Source: Treponema pedis (GTDB lineage Bacteria > Spirochaetota > Spirochaetia > Treponematales > Treponemataceae). Taken from it: a stretch of DNA of 64,000 nt. Below are positions 37,306 to 46,322 of this stretch, piece after piece. How positions within the stretch are numbered: position 1 is the first letter of the stretch; every line of letters starts with the position of its first letter. The position numbers and the translations under genes are program-made. The notes under the pieces were generated by a model. That model searched no databases. It was not told the origin of the DNA and saw nothing but the letters and a program-made list of their open reading frames with translations. The stretch is from positions 2,411,367 to 2,475,366 of the forward strand of contig NZ_CP045670.1 in assembly GCF_017161325.1 (NCBI RefSeq). Direction: 5' to 3'.

Positions 37306-39558
37306 TTAGGCCTTACGGCATTTCGCAGCCCTAAGAGAATTAAAAACCGCTAAAAGAGCGACACCTACATCGGCAAAAACCGCTCCCCACATATCGGCTA
37401 TTCCAAAAGCCCCCAAACCTAAAAAGCCGATTTTTATAAAAAACGCTAAGCCTATATTTTCCCACACAATTTTACGTGTAAAACGGGAAAGTTTTATCGC
37501 TTCCGCAATTAAAACGGGATTATCGTTCATTAACACGACATCGGCAGCTTCAATGGCAGCGTCGCTTCCGACTCCGCCCATTGCAATTCCGGCATCGGCT
37601 CTTGCCAAAACCGGCGCATCGTTAATTCCGTCTCCTGCAAAAATTACGGTACTGTTTTTATTTTCAGCTTTTATTTCAGAAGAAATAGTCTCGAACCGCT
37701 CCACCTTTTCATGCGGCAAAAGATTTGCACTATATCTTATCTTAAGTTTTTCCGCAATCTCTTTTGCGGAAACCTCGTTATCGCCGGTAAGCATTTCGAT
37801 TCTTTTTACTCCTAAAGCTTGAAGCTCCTTTACCGCATCTTCGGAATCGGTCTTTACCGTATCGCTTAAAACTATACAGCCCAAATATTTTCCGTCAAAG
37901 GCTGCATAAACCCTTGTTCCGCTTAAGCTATTTTCCGAACGGGAAATTCCGCCGTTAAAATTATCCGAAACGAAAGATTCCGTCCCCGCAAAAAGAGGTT
38001 TTCCCTTATACAGTCCGGAAATTCCCTTTCCCGCAATCTCGGAATAATTTTGAATATCGGCTTTTTTAAATTCCTCATATTCCGTTACGCTTAAATTTTC
38101 TGCGGCATATTTACGGATTGCGTTTGCAATTGGGTGTCCTGAATGGGCTTCCGCTACAAGAACATAGGTTAAAACCTCTTTTTGCTCCGCCGTAATCATA
38201 CCCGTATCGGAGGCTCCTTTTGAAGGAATAATTTTTTGAACGCTTAAAACTCCGTTTGTAAGAGTTCCCGTTTTATCTAAAACTACAGCGCCCGCCTTTG
38301 AAAGAGCGTCAACATAATCCGCCCCCTTAATTAAAATCCCCTTCTTTGCAGCCCCACCTATTCCGCCGAAATATCCGAGAGGCACGGAAATTACAAATGC
38401 ACAAGGGCAGGAAATTACCAAAAAGACCAGCCCGCGTGAAATCCACGGAGAAAAACTTTCAAAACCGTTTAAAGGAGCTGAAAAAATAAGCGAATTCAAA
38501 ATAGGCGGTATTATCGAAATTAAAACCGCAGCTGCCGTAACAATAGGCGTGTACACTTTTGCAAATGCAGTTATAAAGCGCTCCACCTTTGCTTTCCGGT
38601 TTTGAGCATTTTCTATTAAGCGCAGCATTTTCGCAGCAGCGGTGTTTTGTACGTCACGCTCGGTTTTTACTATAATAACCCCCGTAAGGTTTACAAAACC
38701 TGCAAGAACCTCATCACCCGTTTTTACCGCACGCGGAAGACTTTCACCCGTCATAGAAGAGGTATCAAGTTCCGCACTTCCTTCCGTTATAATTCCGTCA
38801 AGAGGGATTTTTTCTCCGGGCTTTATACAAATGAGAGTACCTATTTTTACACTTTCAGGATTAATTAATTTTTCTCCGTTTAAGTCTTCAGGATTATAAA
38901 TTCGGGCAAACTCGGGGCGTAAATCCATTAAACCTATTATAGATTTACGCGATTTTTCCACCGCCGAATTTTGAACCAGTTCGCCTAAGTTATAAAAAAG
39001 CATAACGGCGGCTCCCTCGCTCCACTCGCCCAAACAAAAAGCGCCTATGGTGGCAATACTCATTAAAAAATTCTCATCGAAAATTTTACCGCGTAAAATA
39101 TTTTTAAACGAAGTAAACAAAACCTTATAACCCGCAGCTGTCCATGAAGCAAGAAAAAATACCGAAGAAAGTTTTAAATTTAAAAAGTTAAAAAGTTTTA
39201 TATCGTAAAAAATAAATGCAAATAAAATTCCTAAAATAAAAAAAACAGCTGCCGTTCCGAATTGAAAAGCCGTTTGTTTTAAAGAGCCGAAATTTTCTTC
39301 ACAGCCGCACCCGCAAGCCGAACGGCCATGCCCGGTTCCGCAGCCGCATTTGGAAGAGGCATTTTCACCGTTATGACGTACTCCGCCTTCTTTATGAGTA
39401 TCTTCACACCGGCAAGTACCGCTTCCCCCGCAACTCTCTCCGTAATGTTCATTTTTATCGTGTCCGTGAACTTCATAAATATGCGCATTACTATGCTCTT
39501 TACCGTCTGAATGACTGCAACAGCCGTCTCCGTCTTTATTTGTTTTATAATATGCCAT
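37306..39558 (-). CDS. Heavy-metal (Zn/Cd/Pb) P-type ATPase
   Basis: Exports zinc, cadmium or lead ions. The 750-residue protein has the metal-site CPC motif (SCPCAFVISVPLG), the phosphorylation loop DKTGTLTNG, the TGES actuator (MTGESLPR), and the hinge GDGINDAPVLARADAGIAMG. The CPC, with no N-terminal CXXC heavy-metal domain of the GMTCxxC type, is a P1B trait. In its place residues 1-95 are a Cys/His-rich stretch (CCSHSDGKEH, CGGSGTCRCE, KCGCGTGHGRSACGCGC), probably a metal-binding sponge. It is cotranscribed with its ArsR repressor, overlapping by one base. Confidence 0.93.
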   Translation of the reverse strand: MAYYKTNKDGDGCCSHSDGKEHSNAHIYEVHGHDKNEHYGESCGGSGTCRCEDTHKEGGVRHNGENASSKCGCGTGHGRSACGCGCEENFGSLKQTAFQFGTAAVFFILGILFAFIFYDIKLFNFLNLKLSSVFFLASWTAAGYKVLFTSFKNILRGKIFDENFLMSIATIGAFCLGEWSEGAAVMLFYNLGELVQNSAVEKSRKSIIGLMDLRPEFARIYNPEDLNGEKLINPESVKIGTLICIKPGEKIPLDGIITEGSAELDTSSMTGESLPRAVKTGDEVLAGFVNLTGVIIVKTERDVQNTAAAKMLRLIENAQNRKAKVERFITAFAKVYTPIVTAAAVLISIIPPILNSLIFSAPLNGFESFSPWISRGLVFLVISCPCAFVISVPLGYFGGIGGAAKKGILIKGADYVDALSKAGAVVLDKTGTLTNGVLSVQKIIPSKGASDTGMITAEQKEVLTYVLVAEAHSGHPIANAIRKYAAENLSVTEYEEFKKADIQNYSEIAGKGISGLYKGKPLFAGTESFVSDNFNGGISRSENSLSGTRVYAAFDGKYLGCIVLSDTVKTDSEDAVKELQALGVKRIEMLTGDNEVSAKEIAEKLKIRYSANLLPHEKVERFETISSEIKAENKNSTVIFAGDGINDAPVLARADAGIAMGGVGSDAAIEAADVVLMNDNPVLIAEAIKLSRFTRKIVWENIGLAFFIKIGFLGLGAFGIADMWGAVFADVGVALLAVFNSLRAAKCRKA

Positions 39559-40010
39559 TATCTTCCCTCTCTTATGTGTTCCAACCCTAAGCTGTACAAA
39601 ATTGCAACATGCTCATCATCAATGGAATAATACATTTGTTTCCCGTTTCTGCGGGCTCTTACGATTTTTGCCTGGCGCAAAATTCTAAGCTGATGTGAAA
39701 TTGCCGATACCGACATTTCCAAAACTTCCGCAATATCCGCAACGCAAAGCTCGCCTGAAATTAAAGCCGAAACGATTTTTATCCGCGTGGAATCACCGAA
39801 GTTTTTAAAAAAATCGCTTAAATCGCTCATAGTTTCTTCATCGGGCATCTTCCGTTTTGCATGTGCTACCGATTCCGGGTTAAAACCTTCCGTAAAATCA
39901 TCTTCCTGCATGCCTGCGGAAACCGGAGTCGGAGAATTTCCCGCTTCCAAGCCTTCCAAAACGGTTTTAACACGATTCCGTTTATCCCCACTTATAACAA
40001 TCTCTTTCAT
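39558..40010 (-). CDS. ArsR/SmtB-family metal-sensing repressor
   Basis: A 150-residue winged-helix repressor controlling the metal pump downstream. The helix-turn-helix is EVLEMSVSAISHQLRILRQA (split around residues 95-114) with the wing ARRNGKQMYYS. The C-terminal helix carries the zinc site DxH-x10-H-x2-E (Asp132, His134, His145, Glu148), the alpha-5 site of CzrA and SmtB, so zinc or a related ion is the expected ligand. The family usually binds as a dimer to a 12-2-12 palindrome; such a site lies at 40026-40049. An N-terminal extension of about 60 residues is unusual. Confidence 0.9.
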   Translation of the reverse strand: MKEIVISGDKRNRVKTVLEGLEAGNSPTPVSAGMQEDDFTEGFNPESVAHAKRKMPDEETMSDLSDFFKNFGDSTRIKIVSALISGELCVADIAEVLEMSVSAISHQLRILRQAKIVRARRNGKQMYYSIDDEHVAILYSLGLEHIREGR

Positions 40011-40025
40011 TCAGCCCTCCATTGC

Positions 40026-40049
40026 TCAATTGAATAATTATTCAATTGA
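40026..40049 (-). promoter_or_regulatory. 24-bp palindromic operator for the ArsR repressor
   Basis: A perfect palindrome, TCAATTGAATAA and its exact complement TTATTCAATTGA. It covers the early transcribed region just downstream of the promoter's -10 box. The inner TGAATAATTATTCA matches the ArsR/SmtB operator type, so binding would block transcription until metal is bound. Confidence 0.8.
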
Positions 40050-40059
40050 TTATACGTAC

Positions 40060-40087
40060 AGTATACTTAAAATAAAATATTTGTCAA
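40060..40087 (-). promoter_or_regulatory. Promoter of the arsR-metal ATPase operon
   Basis: Minus strand TTGACA (40087-40082), 16 bp, TATACT (40065-40060). The operator starts 11 bases downstream of the -10 box, and GGAGGG lies before the arsR ATG. Confidence 0.7.
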
Positions 40088-40164
40088 GCAAAAACCCGAA
40101 TTTTTTGTACAACATTATGAAAAACTGTATTAAACATTCTTAACATTTCTCCATTATTTTCATC

Positions 40165-40193
40165 TTGACCTTTTACCGAATAAAGTTTATTAT
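40165..40193 (+). promoter_or_regulatory. Promoter of the PilZ gene, predicted leaderless
   Basis: TTGACC (40165-40170), 17 bp, TATTAT (40188-40193). The ATG at 40200 is 6 bases after the box. An upstream in-frame ATG at 40194 touches the -10 box and cannot be transcribed from this promoter. Confidence 0.7.
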
Positions 40194-40199
40194 ATGCGC

Positions 40200-41072
40200 A
40201 TGGCATTTGCATCAAGTCAACAACTAAACAGATATTACGACTTATACAAAGATATAGATGTAACTTTCTCGCGGGAAGTTATTTTAGCTCTTAATTTGGA
40301 CCCTCGTCAGGCATTTATCCGCTGCTCGGGCGGACAGTGGCCGTGTATTATAAATTCAGCGTCTATGACTAAAGCAAAAATTATTTGCGGAAAAAAAAGC
40401 GGTTTTATCGAAAAGCTCAAAGCAGGTACTACGGCAATAAGCCTGCGTTTTACCTTTTTTGAACCTGAAGCAAAAGATACTCTTTCTTTTTTCGTATCGG
40501 CAAAACTGATAGGCATTTCATCTTATGAAGCCGGAAATCATGAGCTTGTTTTAATCAGTCTTGAATATACGCAGCGTGCACCTGACGATTTAATTGAAAA
40601 ACTTGGGATTCTTCTTGAAGCCAATATCAATTCAAAAAAAAGACAGTACGACAGAGTAGTTTTAAATGTGGAAAATTCAAGAAAAATAGGGCTCGTTCAA
40701 AAAGAAACCGTTGTTTTTGTAGACGGAATCCCCAGAAGATGTATATTGCGCGATATTTCGTTTTCGGGAGCAAAAATTCTTCTCGTAGGCGTTGCAAACT
40801 TTTTAATCAATAAAGATGTAACGGTAAGATTTACTTTTGAAGACCCTCCCGCAGTATTCGGAATAAAGGGAAAAAGTTTAAGAGCCGAACACGTGGAAGG
40901 AAGAAAAGACCTTGTGGCAATAGCCATAGATTATTATAGCGAAACTATTCCTATGATGTACAAAATGTACTTAAACCGTTATTTTTCCGTTGTACGTAAA
41001 CCTCAAGCGGAAGAAGACGGCGAAAATATCGACAATCAAATTCAGCAGACGGACTCTCTGCCCGCAATTTAA
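40200..41072 (+). CDS. PilZ-domain c-di-GMP effector
   Basis: A 290-residue protein with a C-terminal PilZ domain: the KKRQYDR motif (RxxxR-like) near residue 144 and RDISFSGAKILL (DxSxxG) near residue 179 bind cyclic di-GMP. The N-terminal half is a second domain of the PilZN type found in treponemes. T. denticola has a PilZ protein that affects motility and biofilm. The start at 40200 follows the predicted leaderless promoter. The TPR gene follows 58 bases later. Confidence 0.85.
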   Translation: MAFASSQQLNRYYDLYKDIDVTFSREVILALNLDPRQAFIRCSGGQWPCIINSASMTKAKIICGKKSGFIEKLKAGTTAISLRFTFFEPEAKDTLSFFVSAKLIGISSYEAGNHELVLISLEYTQRAPDDLIEKLGILLEANINSKKRQYDRVVLNVENSRKIGLVQKETVVFVDGIPRRCILRDISFSGAKILLVGVANFLINKDVTVRFTFEDPPAVFGIKGKSLRAEHVEGRKDLVAIAIDYYSETIPMMYKMYLNRYFSVVRKPQAEEDGENIDNQIQQTDSLPAI

Positions 41073-41130
41073 AAATGCGGTATATAAATTTATTAAAAAT
41101 CGGTTTTAAGATTAAATTTTAGGAGAAAAA

Positions 41131-42282
41131 ATGTATAACAGCCTCAACTCTCTTTTATATGTAACCGTACCTGAAGAACAGGCAAAAAAAATGTTTCCTG
41201 GATTTGACGGCTCGATTCCGCTGCCGGTTCAATTACCCGAATTTTATGAACCTTCCGATTTTAAGCCTGAAGACCTTGAGCCTGAAATGCTCCTTGCAGG
41301 AATGCTTACGGTATTTGCATATAACCGGGAAAATATTCATATAGAGCGTTATCGAAAAATATTCAACATGCTCAAGCCCGATATACGTAAAGAAATGACG
41401 GAGGCGGCTATAATAAAAAGTAAAAACGGAGATTTCGATACCGCCGAAGAATTATTACTCGCCTTGGAGGGTTTATTTCCTCAAGATAAGGTTACGAAGC
41501 TGAACTTGGCTCTCTTAATGGAAGAAAGAGCGGCATTTTGTAAAACCTCGTCATCGGAAGGCTTTAAAACTTCCGCCTTAAACAACTCATCAATGTATAC
41601 GGAAAAGGCGGAAATCCTTTACAATGAATTAATCGTTACGGAACCGCCGCTTCCCGAGGCTTTTTTTAACGCCGCCTATTTTTTTATGCAGCACGGAAAA
41701 TATGAAAAAACAAAATCGTTTTTACAAACTTATTTGCAAATAGAAACATCGGTTTCCGACACGGCGGAAATCAGAAAACAAAAAGCGTCTGAGCTTTTAA
41801 ATTCGATTAAAAGCCAATCGCTTGACGATAAACTTTTTTCGCAAAGCTATATCCTAATGCAGGAAGGTAATGATAAAGATGCGGCCGAAAATATTAAAAT
41901 ATTTTTACAGCATAATCCCAAAAGTCCCAAAGGCTGGTTTTTATTGGGTTGGGCACTGCGACGTATGGAGCGCTGGGAAGACGGAAAGGCGGCTCTTTTA
42001 AAAGCCCTTGAGCTTTTGCATGAAACGGACCGTGAAGAAGAGTTTTTTTGCGAAATATCCAATGAAGCGGCCATTTGCTGTATGGAACTTAATTTATTTA
42101 ACGAAGCTGAACAACATCTTTTAAATGCCTTATCATCTGCACCTGAAAATATAAAAATAATTTCCAATCTCGGAACCCTCGCCCTAAAACAGGGAAAAAA
42201 AGAAGAGGCGGAAGCATTTTTTAAAACAGTCCTTGAGCTTAACCCCAATGATGAAATCGCAAAAAACGTATTGACAAAATAG
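41131..42282 (+). CDS. TPR protein, cytoplasmic
   Basis: A 383-residue protein without a signal peptide. It has a divergent N-terminal segment (YNSLNSLLYVTVPEEQAKK) followed by tetratricopeptide repeats, clearest near the C-terminus (NPKSPKGWFLLGWALRRMER, then ENIKIISNLGTLALKQGKKEEA). AGGAGA precedes the ATG. It follows the PilZ gene on the same strand and may be in its transcript. No enzymatic motif. Confidence 0.8.
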   Translation: MYNSLNSLLYVTVPEEQAKKMFPGFDGSIPLPVQLPEFYEPSDFKPEDLEPEMLLAGMLTVFAYNRENIHIERYRKIFNMLKPDIRKEMTEAAIIKSKNGDFDTAEELLLALEGLFPQDKVTKLNLALLMEERAAFCKTSSSEGFKTSALNNSSMYTEKAEILYNELIVTEPPLPEAFFNAAYFFMQHGKYEKTKSFLQTYLQIETSVSDTAEIRKQKASELLNSIKSQSLDDKLFSQSYILMQEGNDKDAAENIKIFLQHNPKSPKGWFLLGWALRRMERWEDGKAALLKALELLHETDREEEFFCEISNEAAICCMELNLFNEAEQHLLNALSSAPENIKIISNLGTLALKQGKKEEAEAFFKTVLELNPNDEIAKNVLTK

Positions 42283-42302
42283 GTTATATAAAAATTCGTC
42301 TC

Positions 42303-42334
42303 TTGACATTTTTACCTTAACTTGTTAGTATAAT
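42303..42334 (+). promoter_or_regulatory. Promoter of the leader before the NisT-like gene
   Basis: TTGACA (42303-42308) with TAGTAT at 17 bp (42326-42331) or TATAAT at 20 bp (42329-42334). The leader that follows holds a TGCAAT…ATTGCA hairpin, a tiny ORF and a strong hairpin. Confidence 0.55.
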
Positions 42335-42386
42335 TCTGCAATAAATAATAATTGCAAAGATTCTTTAAAAAACGGGAGATGTAAAT

Positions 42387-42401
42387 ATGATTAACTATTA
42401 A
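42387..42401 (+). CDS. Candidate 4-codon leader ORF (MINY)
   Basis: ATG ATT AAC TAT TAA has a near-ideal ribosome-binding site: GGGAG at 42374-42378, 8 bases upstream. Its stop codon ends at the base before a hairpin stem. This is the layout of a translational attenuator. It is too short for coding evidence, so the claim rests on position alone. Confidence 0.35.
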   Translation: MINY

Positions 42402-42433
42402 GAACCTCTTAAAACAAAAAGTTTTAGAGGTTC
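42402..42433 (+). terminator. Hairpin directly after the leader ORF
   Basis: GAACCTCTTAAAAC and GTTTTAGAGGTTC pair with a single bulge and a five-A loop. The T tract that follows is weak (CCCTATCATTTT). Same sequence family as the terminator at 37189-37220. Confidence 0.55.
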
Positions 42434-42478
42434 CCTATCATTTTAAATATACTCAACAACAAGGTAGGATAGTTTTTC

Positions 42479-44230
42479 ATGATTAAAAATTTCTTTAAAT
42501 TATATTTTAAAAGTTTATCGGTTATATTTAAAGCCGATAAACTCCGCTCAAGTTTACTTTCGGCGATAATTCCGCTTCAAGCATTAATGCCGTCTCTTCT
42601 CATATATTCCGCAAATAAAATTATAAATGCGGCTTTAGAAAAAAACATAAACGGCCTTCTTATAATCTTATTTATTTGGGCAGCGGCTTTTTTGCTTTCA
42701 AATATTTTGCAGCCGGTTTACACTACAATACAGGGCTTTTTAACGGACAAGCTTACGTTTTATTTAAACACTTCGCTTATGAATAAGTCGAAAACGATAA
42801 CGGAATTATACATTTTTGAAGACAGCCGTTTTTATGATGATGTTGATATTCTGTGTCAGGAAGCAAGCTGGAGACCCGTAAATTTACTGGTTTTCGGAGC
42901 AAGCATAATAAGCAGTCTTATTACGGCGGTATCTATGCTTGTTTTACTTGCCGATTTCGGAAGTATTATATCTATACTAATGCTAATTGCAATAATTCCT
43001 CAAAGTATTGTTTTTTACGGAATACAAAAAGAAGCTTTTGAGGTTTTGGTATCGAATACTCCGGACGCAAGAAAATTAAGCTATTATTCAAGTATACTGC
43101 TTTCAAAAGAAAACATAAAAGATGTACAGTTATACGGACTTTATGATTTTTTTATCGATAAATATACCGAAGCCTTTAAAAAAATCGGTAAGGGAATAAA
43201 GCGGAACCGCTTAAAAAAACTTTTAGCCTCGGTTTTCTTTTTATCGGTAAGCACGATAATAAGCGTTTTCGTTTTTAATAAAATTATAGAAAACACTTTT
43301 TTCGGAATACACCCGGCAGGAAGTATCTTAGTTTTTTCTTCAAGCATTCTTTACACAACGCAAAGTATTTCACGTCTAGTGGAAGACTCAAGTCTTTTAT
43401 ACGACACGCTTTTGTATATGCAAAAATACTTCGATTTTATTTCTCTTCCTGCAAATAAAGGCGAAACAAAACTCTTATCCGATACTTGTTTTAATAAAAT
43501 TATTTTCGACAATGTTTCGTTTAAGTATAAACCGAACAAAGAATTCGCTTTGCAAAATATTTCCTTTTCGGTTTCCCGCGGAGAAAAAATTGCAATTGCA
43601 GGCGAAAACGGAAGCGGTAAAACTACAATGATGAAGCTGCTTTGCAGATTTTACAAACCTGCTTCAGGGCAAATAAAATTTGATGATACATCTATAACGG
43701 AGTATGATATTTTCAAATACAGAAAAATAATCGGAGCGGTATTTCAAGATTATGCAAAATTTGATTTAACGGTACGGGAAAACATAGGACTTTCCGATTT
43801 GAAAAATTTAAATAACGATGATAAAATTTTATCCGCTTTAAAAAAAGCCGGCTTTGACAAAACATGCAAACCGGACACTCTTCTCGGAACTCAATTTGAA
43901 GACGGACGCGATTTATCGGGAGGTCAATGGCAAAAATCGGCAATAGCCAGAGCCTTTTTCGGTAATTTTAAAATTCTTATTTTGGACGAACCCACAGCCT
44001 CCCTTGACCCCCGTTCCGAATTCGCTCTTTACGAAAGATTTTTGGAATTGGCAAAAGGCAATACCGTTTTCTTTGTTACTCACCGTCTTTCTACCGTAAA
44101 AAAAGCGGATAAGGTGTTAGTTTTAAAAAACGGAAAAATTGAAGGCTTTGATACTCATTCCGTATTGATGGAAAACAACGAATATTATGCGGAGCTTTAT
44201 AATATGCAGGCAAGCTCATTTCAAAACTGA
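42479..44230 (+). CDS. NisT-like ABC transporter (permease-ATPase fusion)
   Basis: A 583-residue exporter: about six membrane segments (residues 20-330), then an ATPase domain with Walker A AGENGSGKTT, signature LSGGQWQKSAIARAF and Walker B ILILDEPTASLDP. The wording LLGTQFEDGRDLSGGQWQK is shared with lantibiotic-type exporters of the NisT/SpaT group, so a peptide or other small toxin-like cargo is possible. No precursor peptide, modification enzyme or peptidase domain is in the neighbourhood. A ribosome-binding AGGA is 11 bases before the ATG. Confidence 0.85.
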   Translation: MIKNFFKLYFKSLSVIFKADKLRSSLLSAIIPLQALMPSLLIYSANKIINAALEKNINGLLIILFIWAAAFLLSNILQPVYTTIQGFLTDKLTFYLNTSLMNKSKTITELYIFEDSRFYDDVDILCQEASWRPVNLLVFGASIISSLITAVSMLVLLADFGSIISILMLIAIIPQSIVFYGIQKEAFEVLVSNTPDARKLSYYSSILLSKENIKDVQLYGLYDFFIDKYTEAFKKIGKGIKRNRLKKLLASVFFLSVSTIISVFVFNKIIENTFFGIHPAGSILVFSSSILYTTQSISRLVEDSSLLYDTLLYMQKYFDFISLPANKGETKLLSDTCFNKIIFDNVSFKYKPNKEFALQNISFSVSRGEKIAIAGENGSGKTTMMKLLCRFYKPASGQIKFDDTSITEYDIFKYRKIIGAVFQDYAKFDLTVRENIGLSDLKNLNNDDKILSALKKAGFDKTCKPDTLLGTQFEDGRDLSGGQWQKSAIARAFFGNFKILILDEPTASLDPRSEFALYERFLELAKGNTVFFVTHRLSTVKKADKVLVLKNGKIEGFDTHSVLMENNEYYAELYNMQASSFQN

Positions 44231-44318
44231 GGCTTATTTAAGACTCAAACAGAAAATATCATGCCCTTTAATTTTTTCCGTAAAAAGTGTATTTTCTTTT
44301 TAAACGGAAACGGAGCTT

Positions 44319-45068
44319 ATGAGTTTTAAAACGGTTATTATTTTATGCCGCCCCGAAACAAGTATGAACATAGGGGCGGTTTGCAGGGTTATGGCAAACA
44401 CCGGGTTATCCGAACTTAGAATAACGGGCAATAAAACGGATTACAACGAAACGGAAGTACTGAAACTTGCCTTACACGCAGACTATATTTGGAAAAAGGC
44501 AAAATTTTTTCCTCCTACAGCCGACGGATTAAAAGAAGCGGGGGCGGACTGCTCCGCTCTTGCGGGCACTACCCGCCGCACAGGACAAAAACGAAAAACG
44601 CGGGGTATTACACCGGAAGAACTTTGCGGCAATATAGAAAAATTTTACGGAACAAGTTTAGGTATCGTTTTCGGAAATGAGAGAACCGGACTGACCGATG
44701 AAGAGCTTAACCAATGTACCTTTGCAATAAACATTCCGGCGGAAAAAAACTTCGGCTCTTACAATCTGTCCCATGCGGTTTTAATATTGGCATATTCCCT
44801 TTACTCTTCGCAAAAAAATTACCGCCGCACGGAAATTCCCGTTGAGCAAAAATCAAACCTAAAAAAAATACGGGAAACTTCTAAAAAAATATGCTCATAT
44901 CTTACGGACTTGGGAATGTTTAAAACAGGCGGCAAAAACGAAAACGAAGCTTTTTTTACAAAACTCTTATCTTCCGCAGGAGCTTCCGAATTCGATACCG
45001 AACATTTGGAAGGAATTTTTAAAAAAATTTTTTATATAAAAAACAATTCCGAAGACAAAGGCGTCTAA
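44319..45068 (+). CDS. TrmJ/TrmH-type RNA 2'-O-methyltransferase
   Basis: A SPOUT-fold methyltransferase of 249 residues. The S-adenosylmethionine knot is made by ETSMNIGAVCRVMANTG at the start, LGIVFGNERTGLTDEEL in the middle and YNLSHAVLILAYSLY near the end. The order and sequence match tRNA(Cm32/Um32) methyltransferase TrmJ, but the family has several targets and RNA specificity cannot be read from sequence. GGAG is only 3 bases before the ATG. It overlaps the convergent HD-GYP gene by 4 bases. Confidence 0.85.
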   Translation: MSFKTVIILCRPETSMNIGAVCRVMANTGLSELRITGNKTDYNETEVLKLALHADYIWKKAKFFPPTADGLKEAGADCSALAGTTRRTGQKRKTRGITPEELCGNIEKFYGTSLGIVFGNERTGLTDEELNQCTFAINIPAEKNFGSYNLSHAVLILAYSLYSSQKNYRRTEIPVEQKSNLKKIRETSKKICSYLTDLGMFKTGGKNENEAFFTKLLSSAGASEFDTEHLEGIFKKIFYIKNNSEDKGV

Positions 45069-46315
45069 TCGGCAAAACGTTTTTTTATTCCCTGAATACG
45101 CGGAAGCACTTCAAAAAACGCTTTTACAAGTTCCGGGTCGAATTTTGCTCCCGACATTTTTTTTATCTCTTTAAGAATCTTATCTTCACCCCAAGCCTCT
45201 TTATATGTGCGCTTTGAAGAAAGAGCATCATAAACATCAGCTAAGGCGACAATCCTCGCTCCTAAGGGAATCTCTGCGCCTATTTTTCCTTGAGCCCTGC
45301 CCGTTTGCGGATTGATTTTTATAGGAGAGCCGTCCTCCAAATTGATATGCCCCGGATACCCCGAACCGTCCCAATTTTCATGATGATTTAAGGCAATTTC
45401 ACTTGAAAGAGTATCAAGATAGGATTCATCTTTATTAAAAAGCTTAGCCCCTACCCAAGTATGAGTTTGCATTAAAAAAAATTCTTCTTCGGTTAATTTA
45501 CCGGGCTTTTTTAAAATTACATCGGGAATTGCAATTTTTCCTACATCGTGCAGCATTGCGGCAATTTTTAAAGCATCTCTAAAGCTGTTTTGTTCTTTTT
45601 GCCGAACCGAATTGTTAAAAGCCCAACGGTCATAAATTTCCACCGAATAGTTTGCAACTCGATTTACGTGCATTCCCGTTTCCATAGGGTCCCTAAGCTC
45701 GGCCATCTTAATCATTCTCATAATCATAGAACGCGTCAGTAAAGCCCTCTCAAGGGTAATACTGGCATTTGAAGCAAAATGACTTAAATAAAGTTCATCA
45801 TCATGGGTAAAGGCTCTGGGTCTTCCGTTTTCGTCCAAAGCATTTAAAACCTGCAAAACACCCAAAAGCATTCCGGATATGGAAAGTAAGGGAATTGCCA
45901 AATTGGAAACGGTTTTATAACCGGTAGCCTTATCGGTACCTTTGCCGAATTTATACGGCTTATCTTTACCTATGTTATAAACGTCCGGCACATTTATAAG
46001 TTTTTTCATATTGGCGGCGCAGCCTGCTATCGTCGAATTGTTAATGGGAAAATCAAAAAAAACATAAGGAGGTTTTTGGCCGGCGGGAAGCTCTTTTTGC
46101 AGAGTATCGTTTTGCGCATAATGAATTATAAGCTTTCCGTTTTTTGCAATATAAATAGAGCCTGCATCGGCATTTACAACGCTTCTTGCCTGAGCAAGTA
46201 TTTGCTCCAAAAGAACGTCAACGTCCTGTATAGTGTGCAAAAGAGCTTCCGTTTCTATTATCTTTAAAAGGATTTCTTCCCGTGAAAGATTTTTAAAATT
46301 TTTCTTGATACTCAT
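45065..46315 (-). CDS. GAF / HD-GYP c-di-GMP phosphodiesterase
   Basis: A 416-residue cytoplasmic protein. The N-terminal GAF-like sensor (VVNADAGSIYIAKNGKLII … NLAIPLLSISGMLLGVLQVLN, residues about 50-190) is followed by an HD-GYP domain: HDVGKIAIPD, then HHENWDGSGYPG, with the GYP loop intact. Such proteins degrade c-di-GMP to GMP. The ATG at 46315 is 7 bases after a TATAAT, the longer in-frame ORF being inside the promoter. It is divergent from selA; the PilZ c-di-GMP receptor is 5 kb away. Confidence 0.9.
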   Translation of the reverse strand: MSIKKNFKNLSREEILLKIIETEALLHTIQDVDVLLEQILAQARSVVNADAGSIYIAKNGKLIIHYAQNDTLQKELPAGQKPPYVFFDFPINNSTIAGCAANMKKLINVPDVYNIGKDKPYKFGKGTDKATGYKTVSNLAIPLLSISGMLLGVLQVLNALDENGRPRAFTHDDELYLSHFASNASITLERALLTRSMIMRMIKMAELRDPMETGMHVNRVANYSVEIYDRWAFNNSVRQKEQNSFRDALKIAAMLHDVGKIAIPDVILKKPGKLTEEEFFLMQTHTWVGAKLFNKDESYLDTLSSEIALNHHENWDGSGYPGHINLEDGSPIKINPQTGRAQGKIGAEIPLGARIVALADVYDALSSKRTYKEAWGEDKILKEIKKMSGAKFDPELVKAFFEVLPRIQGIKKRFAD

Positions 46316-46322
46316 CGAAAAT

